Assembly (NCBI GenBank): GCA_045604965.1
Contig: JAZUPB010000024.1
Span: 65,575-129,574, forward strand
From: JAISGQ01 sp045604965
GTDB taxonomy: Bacteria > Bacillota > Clostridia > Oscillospirales > Acutalibacteraceae
Reading direction: 5' to 3'
DNA: 64,000 nt
The position numbers and the translations under genes were made by a program. Of the stretch, positions 1 to 7,810 are shown in pieces (position 1 is the stretch's first letter; each line of letters begins with the position of its first letter). The notes beneath the pieces are model-generated. The model saw nothing but the letters and a program-made list of their open reading frames with translations. It ran no database searches and was not told the DNA's origin.

Positions 1-523
1 GACAGAAAATACATACATCACAGAAAACAGAATGATGCTTAATGTTGCATTGTTTGACGCGAATGGCAATAGACAGTGCAGTATGCAGGCACTTAATGAT
101 GCCGTTATTTCCCGCGGTGCACAATCGAGAATAATTGATCTTGTAATAGAACTGAATAAAAACAATACAATAAACTGCAGAGCAGACGGTATTATTTTTT
201 CTACACCTACAGGCTCTACAGCGTATTCATTTTCTGCCGGAGGACCGGTGATCGATCCGTTGATCAACTGTATTCAGCTTACTCCTATTTGCTCACATTC
301 ATTGCTTTCAAGACCTATGATCTTCTCAAAGCACTCGATTTTAAGAGCAAAAGGTGCAGAAAACGCCAATGCAGATATTTTTTTAACAGTAGATGGGGAA
401 GAGGCAATAAAGATACCCAGGAATGGGTATGTAGAAATTCGCCGTTCTGAATCCTGTGCAAAACTGATACGCATAAAAGATGACTGTTTTTATGACGTAC
501 TTAAGACAAAATTTAAGGATTGA
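1..523 (+). CDS. nadK: NAD kinase, C-terminal part (5' end outside the window)
   Basis: ATP-dependent phosphorylation of NAD to NADP in the cytoplasm. The frame is open from base 2, so the gene starts upstream of the window; about 173 C-terminal residues are present. The NAD kinase signature STPTGSTAYSFSAGGP, which lines the NAD site, lies at about bases 200-247, and the later segment with VDGEE also fits the family. The stop at 521-523 is 7 bp before argR, so the two are probably co-transcribed. The order nadK-argR-recN is common in Clostridia (known synteny). Confidence 0.93.
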   Translation, partial: TENTYITENRMMLNVALFDANGNRQCSMQALNDAVISRGAQSRIIDLVIELNKNNTINCRADGIIFSTPTGSTAYSFSAGGPVIDPLINCIQLTPICSHSLLSRPMIFSKHSILRAKGAENANADIFLTVDGEEAIKIPRNGYVEIRRSESCAKLIRIKDDCFYDVLKTKFKD

Positions 524-530
524 TATAGAT

Positions 531-983
531 ATGAAAACCAAAAGACAGCTTAAAATCGTTGAGTTCGTAAAAAACCAAAGTGTTGAAACTCAGGAAGATT
601 TGCTCAATATGCTTCGTGCAGAAGGTTTTGTTGTAACACAGGCAACAATATCCAGAGACATCAAGGAACTCAGGCTTGTAAAAAGCCTTGGTTCTGACGG
701 AAGATATAAATATGTAGTTGCAGAGCCTAAAACAAAAGATCTTCCTTCAAGATTCCTTTCAATGTTCAATGAAGCGGTTGTATCTATCGACAGTGCAATG
801 AATATAGTATGTCTTCACTGCCATACAGGTATGGCTCAGGCAGTTTGCGCATCTATGGATTCAATGCATTTTGATAATATAGTCGGTACATTGGCAGGCG
901 ACGACACAATCTTTGTTCTTTGCCGCGGGATTGATGATGCCATCGCTCTGGTAGCAGAACTGAACAAGTTTTTCGGAAGGTGA
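531..983 (+). CDS. argR: Arginine repressor ArgR
   Basis: Arginine-responsive transcription regulator of arginine biosynthesis and catabolism; family members act as hexamers. The 150-residue length is typical. The N-terminal winged helix spans residues 1-70 with SRDIKEL at 41-47, and the C-terminal oligomerisation/arginine-binding domain carries GTLAGDDT. I chose the ATG at 531, which begins MKTKRQ as family members do and has AAGGA about 10 bases upstream; an in-frame ATG at 480 would overlap nadK and add 17 unconserved residues. recN follows after 4 bp. Confidence 0.93.
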   Translation: MKTKRQLKIVEFVKNQSVETQEDLLNMLRAEGFVVTQATISRDIKELRLVKSLGSDGRYKYVVAEPKTKDLPSRFLSMFNEAVVSIDSAMNIVCLHCHTGMAQAVCASMDSMHFDNIVGTLAGDDTIFVLCRGIDDAIALVAELNKFFGR

Positions 984-987
984 ACAG

Positions 988-2646
988 ATGCTTAGTCGAT
1001 TATACATCGAAAATATAGCTGTAATAGAGCAGGTTGACTGTGAACTCAATGAAGGCTTCAATGTACTTACAGGTGAAACAGGAGCAGGCAAATCGATAAT
1101 TATTGACTCTATAAATGCCGTGCTCGGAGGAAGAACAAGCCGTGATCTTATCAGAACAGGCACAGGAAAAGCTTTTGTAAGCGCTCAATTTGATGATGTA
1201 AGTGAACCTGCGCTGCTCACTGCACGCGAGATGGGTATCGATTCTGAAGACAACAGCCTGCTTATTTCAAGAGAACTTCGTGAAGACGGTAAAAATCAAT
1301 GCCGAATAAATGGACGCCCTGTTACGGTTTCTGCCTTAAAAGAAGTCGGAAAATATCTTATAAATATTCACGGACAGCACGAAACGACGGAATTATTAAA
1401 TCCCGATACACACATCGTATATATCGATGCACTGGCAGAAAATGCGGATTTGCTTGAAAACTACAAGTCCATTTATAATGAGTATAAGCAAATCAGAAAA
1501 GAAATAATCAAACTTGATGAAAATGAAAAGGACAAGCAAAACCGAGCAGATATGCTACGTTACAGAGTAGATGAACTAAGTAAGGCCTCACTTCGTGACG
1601 GAGAGGCAGCTGAGCTTATCGAAAAAAGAAATGTATACAGAAATTTTGAAAACATCAATCGGTCTCTTTCCGCAGCTTTTGCAGCACTTCACGGTGACGA
1701 AGATTCAAGCGGAGCTTGTGAAGCTGTTTCTGCAGCATATGAGGCAGCGGACAGTGTTGTGTCTGTATTTCCCCAGGTAAAGGAACTGTCATCAAGATTG
1801 AAAGAAGTAAGCTATGAACTTGATGACATAGCAGATTCGATTCGTTCAGAGCTTTTAGATCTTGAATATGATCCTGAGGAGCTTGATATTGTAGAAAACC
1901 GTCTATCTGTGCTTGAAAAAATAATAAAGAGATACGGCTCTGAAAAAGAGGCTGTTGAATATCTTGATGAAGCATCAAGAGAACTTGGCGCTATAGAAAA
2001 CAGCGATATTATCCGTCAGGAACTGGAAGAAAAACGTATAGATACCCTTAAACGACTTCAGAAAGCTGCAGAAAAGATAACAGATTCAAGAAAAACTGCT
2101 GCAGATTCATTTATAAAAAGGGTAGAGGAAGAGCTTTCTTTTCTTGATATGCCATCAGTCAGGCTTTCCGCAAGTTTTACCAAAACCAACCTGACTGAAA
2201 ACGGATGTGACAATTTTGAATTTTTAATCTGTACAAATGAGGGAGACGCGTATAAATCTCTTGCAAAAATTGCGTCAGGCGGTGAACTTAGCAGAATAAT
2301 GCTCGCATTTAAAAATGTTCTCGCTGACAAAGATAATGTTGACACCCTCATATTCGATGAGATTGATACCGGCATAAGCGGCAAAGCTGCTCAGAAGGTT
2401 GCTATGAAATTAAAAGAAGCTGCATCTTCAAGACAAATTATCTGTGTAACCCATCTCGCACAGATTGCCGCAAGGGCTGATTCTCACTTGTTCATATGCA
2501 AGCATACCGAAAACGGAAAAACTTCTACAAAAGTACGTCCTCTCACCGTTAAAGAGCGTGAATATGAAATCGCACGTATTATAAGCGGTGACAGTATAAC
2601 CGATGCTGTACTGGAAACAGCATCCCAGATGCTTTCTGAGAAGTAA
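988..2646 (+). CDS. recN: DNA repair protein RecN
   Basis: SMC-like ATPase that acts at double-strand breaks during recombinational repair. The 552-residue protein has Walker A GETGAGKS at 29-36, a long central coiled coil rich in Glu and Lys (about 150-400), an ABC signature ASGGELSR near 430, and Walker B with DEIDTG near 456. Start ATG follows GGAAGGTGAACAG. It sits in the nadK-argR-recN operon; a strong hairpin separates it from the next gene by 43 bp. Confidence 0.96.
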   Translation: MLSRLYIENIAVIEQVDCELNEGFNVLTGETGAGKSIIIDSINAVLGGRTSRDLIRTGTGKAFVSAQFDDVSEPALLTAREMGIDSEDNSLLISRELREDGKNQCRINGRPVTVSALKEVGKYLINIHGQHETTELLNPDTHIVYIDALAENADLLENYKSIYNEYKQIRKEIIKLDENEKDKQNRADMLRYRVDELSKASLRDGEAAELIEKRNVYRNFENINRSLSAAFAALHGDEDSSGACEAVSAAYEAADSVVSVFPQVKELSSRLKEVSYELDDIADSIRSELLDLEYDPEELDIVENRLSVLEKIIKRYGSEKEAVEYLDEASRELGAIENSDIIRQELEEKRIDTLKRLQKAAEKITDSRKTAADSFIKRVEEELSFLDMPSVRLSASFTKTNLTENGCDNFEFLICTNEGDAYKSLAKIASGGELSRIMLAFKNVLADKDNVDTLIFDEIDTGISGKAAQKVAMKLKEAASSRQIICVTHLAQIAARADSHLFICKHTENGKTSTKVRPLTVKEREYEIARIISGDSITDAVLETASQMLSEK

Positions 2647-2653
2647 TATTATC

Positions 2654-2687
2654 TATCCCTCCGCTATAAAATTATAGCGGAGGGATA
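2654..2687 (+). promoter_or_regulatory. Perfect 16-bp hairpin enclosing the cwlD ribosome binding site
   Basis: Bases 2654-2669 are exactly complementary to 2672-2687, leaving only AA between the arms. The 3' arm contains GGAGGG (2679-2684), which is the Shine-Dalgarno sequence 5 bases before the cwlD ATG at 2690. No U-tract follows, so a translational gate is at least as likely as a terminator. The function is inferred. Confidence 0.6.
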
Positions 2688-2689
2688 AT

Positions 2690-3403
2690 ATGAAAAGAAC
2701 AATAATTATATCTGCAGCTTTATTCATTCTGCTTTTAACAGCATTTATCATGGTTTTTTCTGCATCGAAAAAAGATGATATCACAGAAGCAAACTCAATA
2801 GGAACAACTGTCAGACCTGTCATAATAATTGATCCCGGTCACGGTGGAATAGATGGCGGTGCTGTAGGAGTTTCGGGAACTGTGGAAAAAAATTTAAATT
2901 TGCAGATCGCTCTTAAATTACGACGCAAACTGAGCACATTGGGATTTAAGGTTATTATGACAAGGGAAACCGATATTTCAATTCACGATCCGGATGCGGC
3001 ATCAGTAAGGCAGAAAAAAGCAAGTGATTTAAAAAACAGACTTAGTCTCACCAAACTCTATCCGGAATCCATTTTAATAAGCATTCATCAAAACACAATC
3101 AATATGCCTTCGGTACGAGGTGCTCAGGTTTTCTATTCTCCAAATAATGACTCCAGCAAATTACTGGCTGGGCATATGCAGGATACCCTCAATTCGGTTA
3201 TGGTTTCAGGCAAACCACGAACTGCAGTGAAGGCAGGAAGTAATCTTTATCTGTTTTATAATGCTGAGAATACTGCAATCCTGATAGAGTGCGGTTTCCT
3301 ATCCAATACTGAAGAAGAAAAATTACTGGGTACAGAAGATTATCAGGATATTATTACTTCATCTATTTGCAAAGGAATATTCAAATACCTTAAGGACGTG
3401 TGA
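2690..3403 (+). CDS. cwlD: N-acetylmuramoyl-L-alanine amidase, CwlD type
   Basis: Zinc amidase that cleaves the lactam-precursor stem peptide in spore cortex peptidoglycan if it is a true CwlD; the 237 residues equal the usual CwlD length. One N-terminal membrane segment or uncleaved signal (5-24) is followed by an Amidase_3 domain. Zinc and catalytic residues are visible: H51 in DPGHGG, E66 in VEKNLN, H in SIHQN near 131 and E in IECGFLSN near 201. It is between recN and radA (3-bp gap). Its ribosome binding site is locked in a hairpin. It could instead be a vegetative amidase, since no partner gene (gerD) is adjacent. Confidence 0.82.
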   Translation: MKRTIIISAALFILLLTAFIMVFSASKKDDITEANSIGTTVRPVIIIDPGHGGIDGGAVGVSGTVEKNLNLQIALKLRRKLSTLGFKVIMTRETDISIHDPDAASVRQKKASDLKNRLSLTKLYPESILISIHQNTINMPSVRGAQVFYSPNNDSSKLLAGHMQDTLNSVMVSGKPRTAVKAGSNLYLFYNAENTAILIECGFLSNTEEEKLLGTEDYQDIITSSICKGIFKYLKDV

Positions 3404-3406
3404 TTA

Positions 3407-4774
3407 ATGGCAAAAACCAGAAGTGTATACATATGTTCGAACTGTGAATATGAAAACTCAAAATGGCTCGGAAAATGTCCCCACTGCGGTCAATGGAATA
3501 CATTTGAAGAGGTAGTAAAACAGCCTGATAGCACATCATCAGTTTATCGATCAACTGCTGTATACGGAACTGAACCTCAAAAGATTAATGATATAGAAAC
3601 AAATTCTGAATTCAGGTACAACACAGGGCTTGGTGAGCTTGACAGAGTCCTTGGAGGCGGAATTGTAAAAGGTTCTATAATCCTTGTTGGCGGAGACCCC
3701 GGCATAGGAAAATCTACAATACTGCTTCAGATATGTGAGCATCTCGGAAAAGGACAGAGAGTCCTTTATGTTTCAGGCGAAGAGTCTGCCAAGCAGATAA
3801 AACTTCGTGCAATAAGGCTTGGTGTAACATCAGATGCGCTTTATATATTAACAGAAACAAGCGTTGAAATTATTGCCGAACATATAGGTACTATGTCTCC
3901 TGATATTGTAATTATAGATTCTATTCAAACTATGGGGCTGTCTTCTGTTGCTTCATCACCGGGAAGCGTTACTCAAATACGTGAATCAACAAATTATCTG
4001 ACAGCAGTTGCAAAACAGCGTGATATACCTGTTTTTCTCGTAGGTCACGTTAACAAAGACGGTGCTCTTGCAGGTCCTAAAGTCCTTGAGCATATCGTTG
4101 ACGTTGTTCTCTATTTTGAAGGCGACAGAAATATGTCATACAGAATACTTAGAGCTGTAAAAAACCGTTATGGCTCAACCAACGAAATTGGTGTCTTTGA
4201 AATGAGCGACCACGGTCTGATAGAAGTAGAAAACCCGTCTATGATGCTTCTTTCAGGAAGACCTATGGGTGCTTCAGGCTCCTGTGTTGCTTGTGTTATG
4301 GAGGGAACACGCCCGATACTTGCAGAAGTGCAGGGACTTGCCTGTGCATCTGCTTATGAGAATCCAAGAAGAATGACTACAGGCTTTGACCATAACAGAC
4401 TTGCACTTCTTATCGCAGTGCTTGAAAAAAGAGCCGGATATCTTTTCCATAAATCAGATACCTATGTAAATATAGTAGGTGGTCTCAGACTTGATGAGCC
4501 TGCAGCAGACCTTGCAGTTGCTGCAGCGCTTATAAGCAGTCTGACTGATACTGTAATCAGTGATGATGTTGTTATTTTCGGCGAGCTTGGTCTTGCAGGC
4601 GAAATTCGTTCTGTTTCTCACGCAGAAACAAGAATAAAAGAAGCTGAACGACTTGGCTTCAAACGTTGTATTCTGCCAAAACACAACGCAGACGCGATAA
4701 AATTATCGTCCGGCAGTAAAATTAAGCTTATAGGAGCTAACGATATTGCTGATGTTGCTGCAGCCCTTCGCTGA
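3407..4774 (+). CDS. radA: DNA repair protein RadA/Sms
   Basis: Cytoplasmic RecA-like ATPase that promotes branch migration during recombination. The 455 residues show a C4 zinc finger (C10, C13, C24, C27), Walker A GGDPGIGKST at 95-104, the RadA-specific KNRYG motif at 252-256, and a C-terminal Lon-protease-like domain. The ATG is 3 bp after the cwlD stop, with AAGGA of the preceding codons as probable ribosome binding site. The 3' end overlaps a small gene on the other strand by 38 bp. Confidence 0.96.
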   Translation: MAKTRSVYICSNCEYENSKWLGKCPHCGQWNTFEEVVKQPDSTSSVYRSTAVYGTEPQKINDIETNSEFRYNTGLGELDRVLGGGIVKGSIILVGGDPGIGKSTILLQICEHLGKGQRVLYVSGEESAKQIKLRAIRLGVTSDALYILTETSVEIIAEHIGTMSPDIVIIDSIQTMGLSSVASSPGSVTQIRESTNYLTAVAKQRDIPVFLVGHVNKDGALAGPKVLEHIVDVVLYFEGDRNMSYRILRAVKNRYGSTNEIGVFEMSDHGLIEVENPSMMLLSGRPMGASGSCVACVMEGTRPILAEVQGLACASAYENPRRMTTGFDHNRLALLIAVLEKRAGYLFHKSDTYVNIVGGLRLDEPAADLAVAAALISSLTDTVISDDVVIFGELGLAGEIRSVSHAETRIKEAERLGFKRCILPKHNADAIKLSSGSKIKLIGANDIADVAAALR

Positions 4775-4934
4775 AAAAACTTTGGCTTCTGCCAGGCAAT
4801 AACAATTCTGCTTCACGTTTTCTGTAAAAGGGACATTGTTCTGAGTTGTCTGTAAACAACGATGTTGTTCCTGCAAGCTCACATCTTCCGTCAAACTGAT
4901 ATCGGCACTCACTTGTACAGGGTATTAAATTCAT
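4737..4934 (-). CDS. Small Cys-motif protein, function unknown
   Basis: A 65-residue protein with Cys at 6, 10, 18 and 34 (C-x3-C-x7-C-x15-C), reminiscent of short Cys proteins found widely in Clostridia that bind metal by inference only. The ATG has AAGGTGATC ending just upstream (4937-4945 region on this strand). The C-terminal 30 residues are antisense to the 3' end of radA and look less constrained. It fills the otherwise empty gap 4775-5016. I do not know its function; the start and Cys spacing argue that it is real. Confidence 0.55.
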   Translation of the reverse strand: MNLIPCTSECRYQFDGRCELAGTTSLFTDNSEQCPFYRKREAELLLPGRSQSFFSEGLQQHQQYR

Positions 4935-5016
4935 CTGATCACCTTAGTTTATATTTATTTCGTGTATATTTTGTCCTTATTTTACGCTTTATACTCAAAT
5001 TCGGAGTTGTATACAT

Positions 5017-5742
5017 ATGTCAATAATAAGCACACCGCATTTACCAGACAAAAAAGTAACATCTGTTCTGTGCGGTAAAAATAAAGAATTTGAAAATATA
5101 ATGAAAAACAGGGGAGTGGCTGTTTATAAATTAAACAGTGATAACAGGCTTCCGCTGCCAATAATTGATCATATGGATATCCAGTGCTGTCATATTGGCA
5201 AAGGATTAATTCTGACCACAAACAGCCAATTAAATTATATTACTGAAGAATATGAAGTAAAACAAATTAAAGAAACACCTTCCGACAGTTATCCGAACGA
5301 TTGTTTGCTTAATTGTTTTACTATAAACGGTGTATTGATAACAGGAAAAAACTGCTCAGAATCAGTTATTGAATTTGCCGAGAGAAAAAATCTGGAAATT
5401 AAATTTGTGAACCAAGGCTATGCCAAGTGCTCAACTGCGATTGTATCGGAAGACGCTGTAATTACCGCAGATAAATCTATTGCAGCTGCACTTGAAAACT
5501 ATTGTAAAGTATTAGTTATTGATTCCGGACATATAATGCTTCCGGGATATAATTATGGATTTATCGGAGGAACCTGCGGAAAGCTATCGTATGATGAGCT
5601 TGCATTTATGGGAAATCCGTACAAGCATTGCGATGGTAGACGCATTATTTCATTTACAGAAGAAAATAATTGTGAAGCGGTGTCATTATGTAATGGTGAA
5701 CTTATTGATTTTGGAGGATTTATTCCGCTTCATGAGAATTAA
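5017..5742 (+). CDS. Conserved hypothetical protein (DUF6873-like)
   Basis: A 241-residue soluble protein without signal peptide or membrane helix. It contains many short Gly-containing beta-rich stretches, including NQGYAKCSTAIV, IDSGHIMLPGYNYGFIGG and the end ELIDFGGFIPL, which resemble an uncharacterised clostridial family I recall as DUF6873; family assignment is from memory. The ATG is preceded by GGAG at about 10 bases. It stands alone, with a terminator just after the stop. No catalytic residues can be named. A pentein-type repeat fold is possible but unproven. Confidence 0.6.
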   Translation: MSIISTPHLPDKKVTSVLCGKNKEFENIMKNRGVAVYKLNSDNRLPLPIIDHMDIQCCHIGKGLILTTNSQLNYITEEYEVKQIKETPSDSYPNDCLLNCFTINGVLITGKNCSESVIEFAERKNLEIKFVNQGYAKCSTAIVSEDAVITADKSIAAALENYCKVLVIDSGHIMLPGYNYGFIGGTCGKLSYDELAFMGNPYKHCDGRRIISFTEENNCEAVSLCNGELIDFGGFIPLHEN

Positions 5743-5750
5743 TTTATAAA

Positions 5751-5800
5751 ACAAGGTGTCAGGGGAGGTTTTATAAACAATCCTTGACACCTTGTTTTTT
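5751..5800 (+). terminator. Rho-independent terminator after the 5017-5742 gene
   Basis: Bases 5751-5761 pair perfectly with 5785-5795 (11 bp), followed by TTTTT. The 3' arm also contains the TTGACA -35 element of the next promoter. Confidence 0.8.
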
Positions 5801-5812
5801 GTGTGATATAAT
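5784..5812 (+). promoter_or_regulatory. Consensus sigma-A promoter of the Xer gene
   Basis: TTGACA (5784-5789), a 17-base spacer, and TATAAT (5807-5812): an exact match to the consensus. The -35 element lies within the 3' arm of the upstream terminator stem. Confidence 0.8.
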
Positions 5813-5839
5813 TATACAAAATGAATATTTTGTATAATT
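5810..5839 (+). promoter_or_regulatory. 13-bp inverted repeat over the -10/start of the Xer promoter
   Basis: Bases 5810-5822 are exactly complementary to 5827-5839 with a 4-base centre (GAAT). The repeat begins in the -10 element and covers the expected start site, as an operator would; as RNA it could also form a 5' hairpin. No regulator is known; this is inference. Confidence 0.5.
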
Positions 5840-5853
5840 GGGGGCATAGGTAA

Positions 5854-6822
5854 ATGAAAATAGAATATATGAGACAGGCTCCGGATATACTCAGAGGCTA
5901 TTTCGGATATCTGGAAACTGTTAAAGGAAAATCGCCTAAAACTGTCGAAGAATACTTTTTAGATATACGTACATTCCTAAGATATCTTAAAATCTCTCGT
6001 GGAATTGTTCCGTATGATTCTGATCTTACTAAAATTGAAATTCTTGATGTTGATGTAAATTTTTTATCCGCTGTCACTCTTACAGAAATTTTTGAATTTA
6101 TGAACTATACAGCTTCAGAACGTAAAAACGACGGCGCAGCACGTTCAAGAAAATCTTCAGCGTTAAGATCGTTATTCGATTATCTTACAAATCGTACAGG
6201 ATTGATAAAAGAAAATCCTACATTGAATCTAGATAATCCAAAACTTAAATCAGTTCTTCCAAAATTTTTGAGTCTCGAACAAAGTCAGCGACTTCTGGAA
6301 GTTATTGATGGTCCTTATAAAGCACGTGACTACTGTATCGTAACTTTGTTTCTTAACTGCGGTATGCGTCTTTCAGAGCTTGTTGGCATTAATTTAAGCG
6401 ACTTGCTGGACGATAACAGACTTCGAATCACAGGTAAAGGAAATAAACAGCGTATTGTATATTTGAATGAATCCTGCAATGAAGCTATAAAAAATTATTT
6501 GAAAGTTCGTCCTGTTGACTGTGTAAAAGATCGTGATGCATTATTTATAAGCAGACAGCTAAAAAGAATAAGTCCAAAAACAGTGCAGTATCTTGTAAAG
6601 AAATACCTTTCTGAAATCGGACTTGATGAAATGAGTGTACATAAGCTCAGACATACTGCAGCAACACTTATGTATCAGCACGGTAATGTTGATATAAGAA
6701 TTCTTCAGGATATACTCGGACACGAAAATCTTGGCACAACCCAAATATATACACATATTTCAGACGAGCAGATGAAACAGGCAGCTCTCTCCAACCCTCT
6801 CTCTTCCTTTGGAAAAAAGTGA
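5854..6822 (+). CDS. xerC: Tyrosine recombinase, XerC/XerD type
   Basis: Site-specific recombinase that resolves chromosome dimers at dif, by family. The 322 residues comprise an N-terminal SAM-like core-binding domain (about 10-125) and a C-terminal catalytic domain with R172 (GMRLSEL), K195 (GKGNKQR), H263 and R266 (HKLRHT), H290 (LGHENLG) and nucleophile Y299. All catalytic residues are present. ATG with AGG 5 bases upstream; an internal ATG at residue 6 is possible. There are no phage genes or att repeats nearby, so a housekeeping Xer is favoured over an element integrase. XerC or XerD cannot be separated here. Confidence 0.85.
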   Translation: MKIEYMRQAPDILRGYFGYLETVKGKSPKTVEEYFLDIRTFLRYLKISRGIVPYDSDLTKIEILDVDVNFLSAVTLTEIFEFMNYTASERKNDGAARSRKSSALRSLFDYLTNRTGLIKENPTLNLDNPKLKSVLPKFLSLEQSQRLLEVIDGPYKARDYCIVTLFLNCGMRLSELVGINLSDLLDDNRLRITGKGNKQRIVYLNESCNEAIKNYLKVRPVDCVKDRDALFISRQLKRISPKTVQYLVKKYLSEIGLDEMSVHKLRHTAATLMYQHGNVDIRILQDILGHENLGTTQIYTHISDEQMKQAALSNPLSSFGKK

Positions 6823-6833
6823 TTTTTTATAGC

Positions 6834-6866
6834 AAAACCCACACAAATTACTTGTGTGGGTTTTTA
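6834..6866. terminator. Bidirectional terminator between convergent genes
   Basis: A 13-bp perfect stem (6834-6846 with 6852-6864) is flanked by A-runs on the left and T-runs on the right, so it can serve both the Xer gene (+) and the ylmC-type gene (-). Confidence 0.85.
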
Positions 6867-6876
6867 CTTATAAATT

Positions 6877-7170
6877 TCAATTATATCCGAAAAGACTGTC
6901 AATAATACTTGCACGTTTTCTTCTGCAGGGTGGCTCATTACAATTTACAAGGATAGTGTCCTTCCCTATCATTTCAATTTCTTCCCAACAGATAACACAG
7001 TCATCATCTCTTCCCAGCAGACCAAAACATCTGCTTTTTCCGTATATTATAATGGCACACACACGCGCAGTACAGGTATCTACTTCTACATCACTTACAT
7101 ACCCGAGACAAATGCCGTCCCGTACATTAATCACATCTTTATTTCTCAGATCAGCAATTCTGCAGTTCAT
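6877..7170 (-). CDS. YlmC/YmxH family sporulation protein (PRC-barrel)
   Basis: A 97-residue PRC-barrel-like protein of the YlmC/YmxH sporulation family, whose molecular role is not established. It begins MNCRIADLRNKDVINV and contains GYVSDVEVD and the acidic loop GRDDDCVI typical of the family. I chose the ATG at 7170 because AGGAGGTG lies 7 bases upstream; the longer frame adds 14 hydrophobic residues without a ribosome site. Cys residues are frequent (C3, and several in the second half). Confidence 0.8.
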   Translation of the reverse strand: MNCRIADLRNKDVINVRDGICLGYVSDVEVDTCTARVCAIIIYGKSRCFGLLGRDDDCVICWEEIEMIGKDTILVNCNEPPCRRKRASIIDSLFGYN

Positions 7171-7222
7171 TACAGCACCTCCTATGCAAAATAATATGCA
7201 TAATAAGTGCAAAAAATGACAT

Positions 7223-7810
7223 TTATAATGTACACTCGATTATCTTGGCCTCTTCTGCAAAAAATGTAGAAGCAACCGTACAAATATGATTTTCTATTAT
7301 GATGGTTTTAATATATATTTTCTTGCCGTCTTTTTCTATTTCATCAAATGGAATTCCGTTGTTATCAACTAAGCTGCAGTTAAAAAACCAATCAGAAAAA
7401 CCTTCTCCTGTAAGTTTACACACAGCTTCTCTTTTAGTCCATAATTCTGTGGAATTGATATCCTGATCACCAGATGAAATGTAATTTTGCTCAGCATCTG
7501 AAAAAAGACGCTTGACAGCATACTCCGAAAACGAACGAGGCATTTCTGTATCGATTCCAATAGGATTATCAGATATACCAATGAATATAGCGTTGTCTGA
7601 ATGAGATATGCTCACTTGGATCGAAGAATCTGAAATATAAGGTTTACCTCTGTCAGTCTTTTTTATTTCCGGATAAAAATCTAGTATTTCGTAAAGCTTT
7701 TCATTAAGAAGCTCATAAGCCTTTTTAGATATTATTTTTGATTTTTCCGATCTTGATTTATTTTTTATCTCGCTGAAACTATCAAGCATAAAAAAATAAA
7801 GATTTAACAT
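7223..7810 (-). CDS. 4'-phosphopantetheinyl transferase (Sfp-like)
   Basis: Transfers 4'-phosphopantetheine from CoA to a carrier protein serine. The 195 residues hold the family motifs: GKPY at 55-58, SISHS at 67-71, magnesium ligands D87 and E89 in GIDTE, and WTKREAVCKLTGEG at 124-137 with catalytic E128 and K132. Its ATG overlaps the xylulokinase stop by 7 bp and uses GGAG inside that gene, so the two are translationally coupled. No carrier protein or NRPS/PKS gene lies in the window, so the substrate is unknown. Confidence 0.88.
   Translation of the reverse strand: MLNLYFFMLDSFSEIKNKSRSEKSKIISKKAYELLNEKLYEILDFYPEIKKTDRGKPYISDSSIQVSISHSDNAIFIGISDNPIGIDTEMPRSFSEYAVKRLFSDAEQNYISSGDQDINSTELWTKREAVCKLTGEGFSDWFFNCSLVDNNGIPFDEIEKDGKKIYIKTIIIENHICTVASTFFAEEAKIIECTL

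Noticed and set aside
5854..6822. Xer-type recombinase as the integrase of a mobile element
   Set aside because: No phage, relaxase, replication or att-like repeats nearby; the flanking genes are housekeeping.
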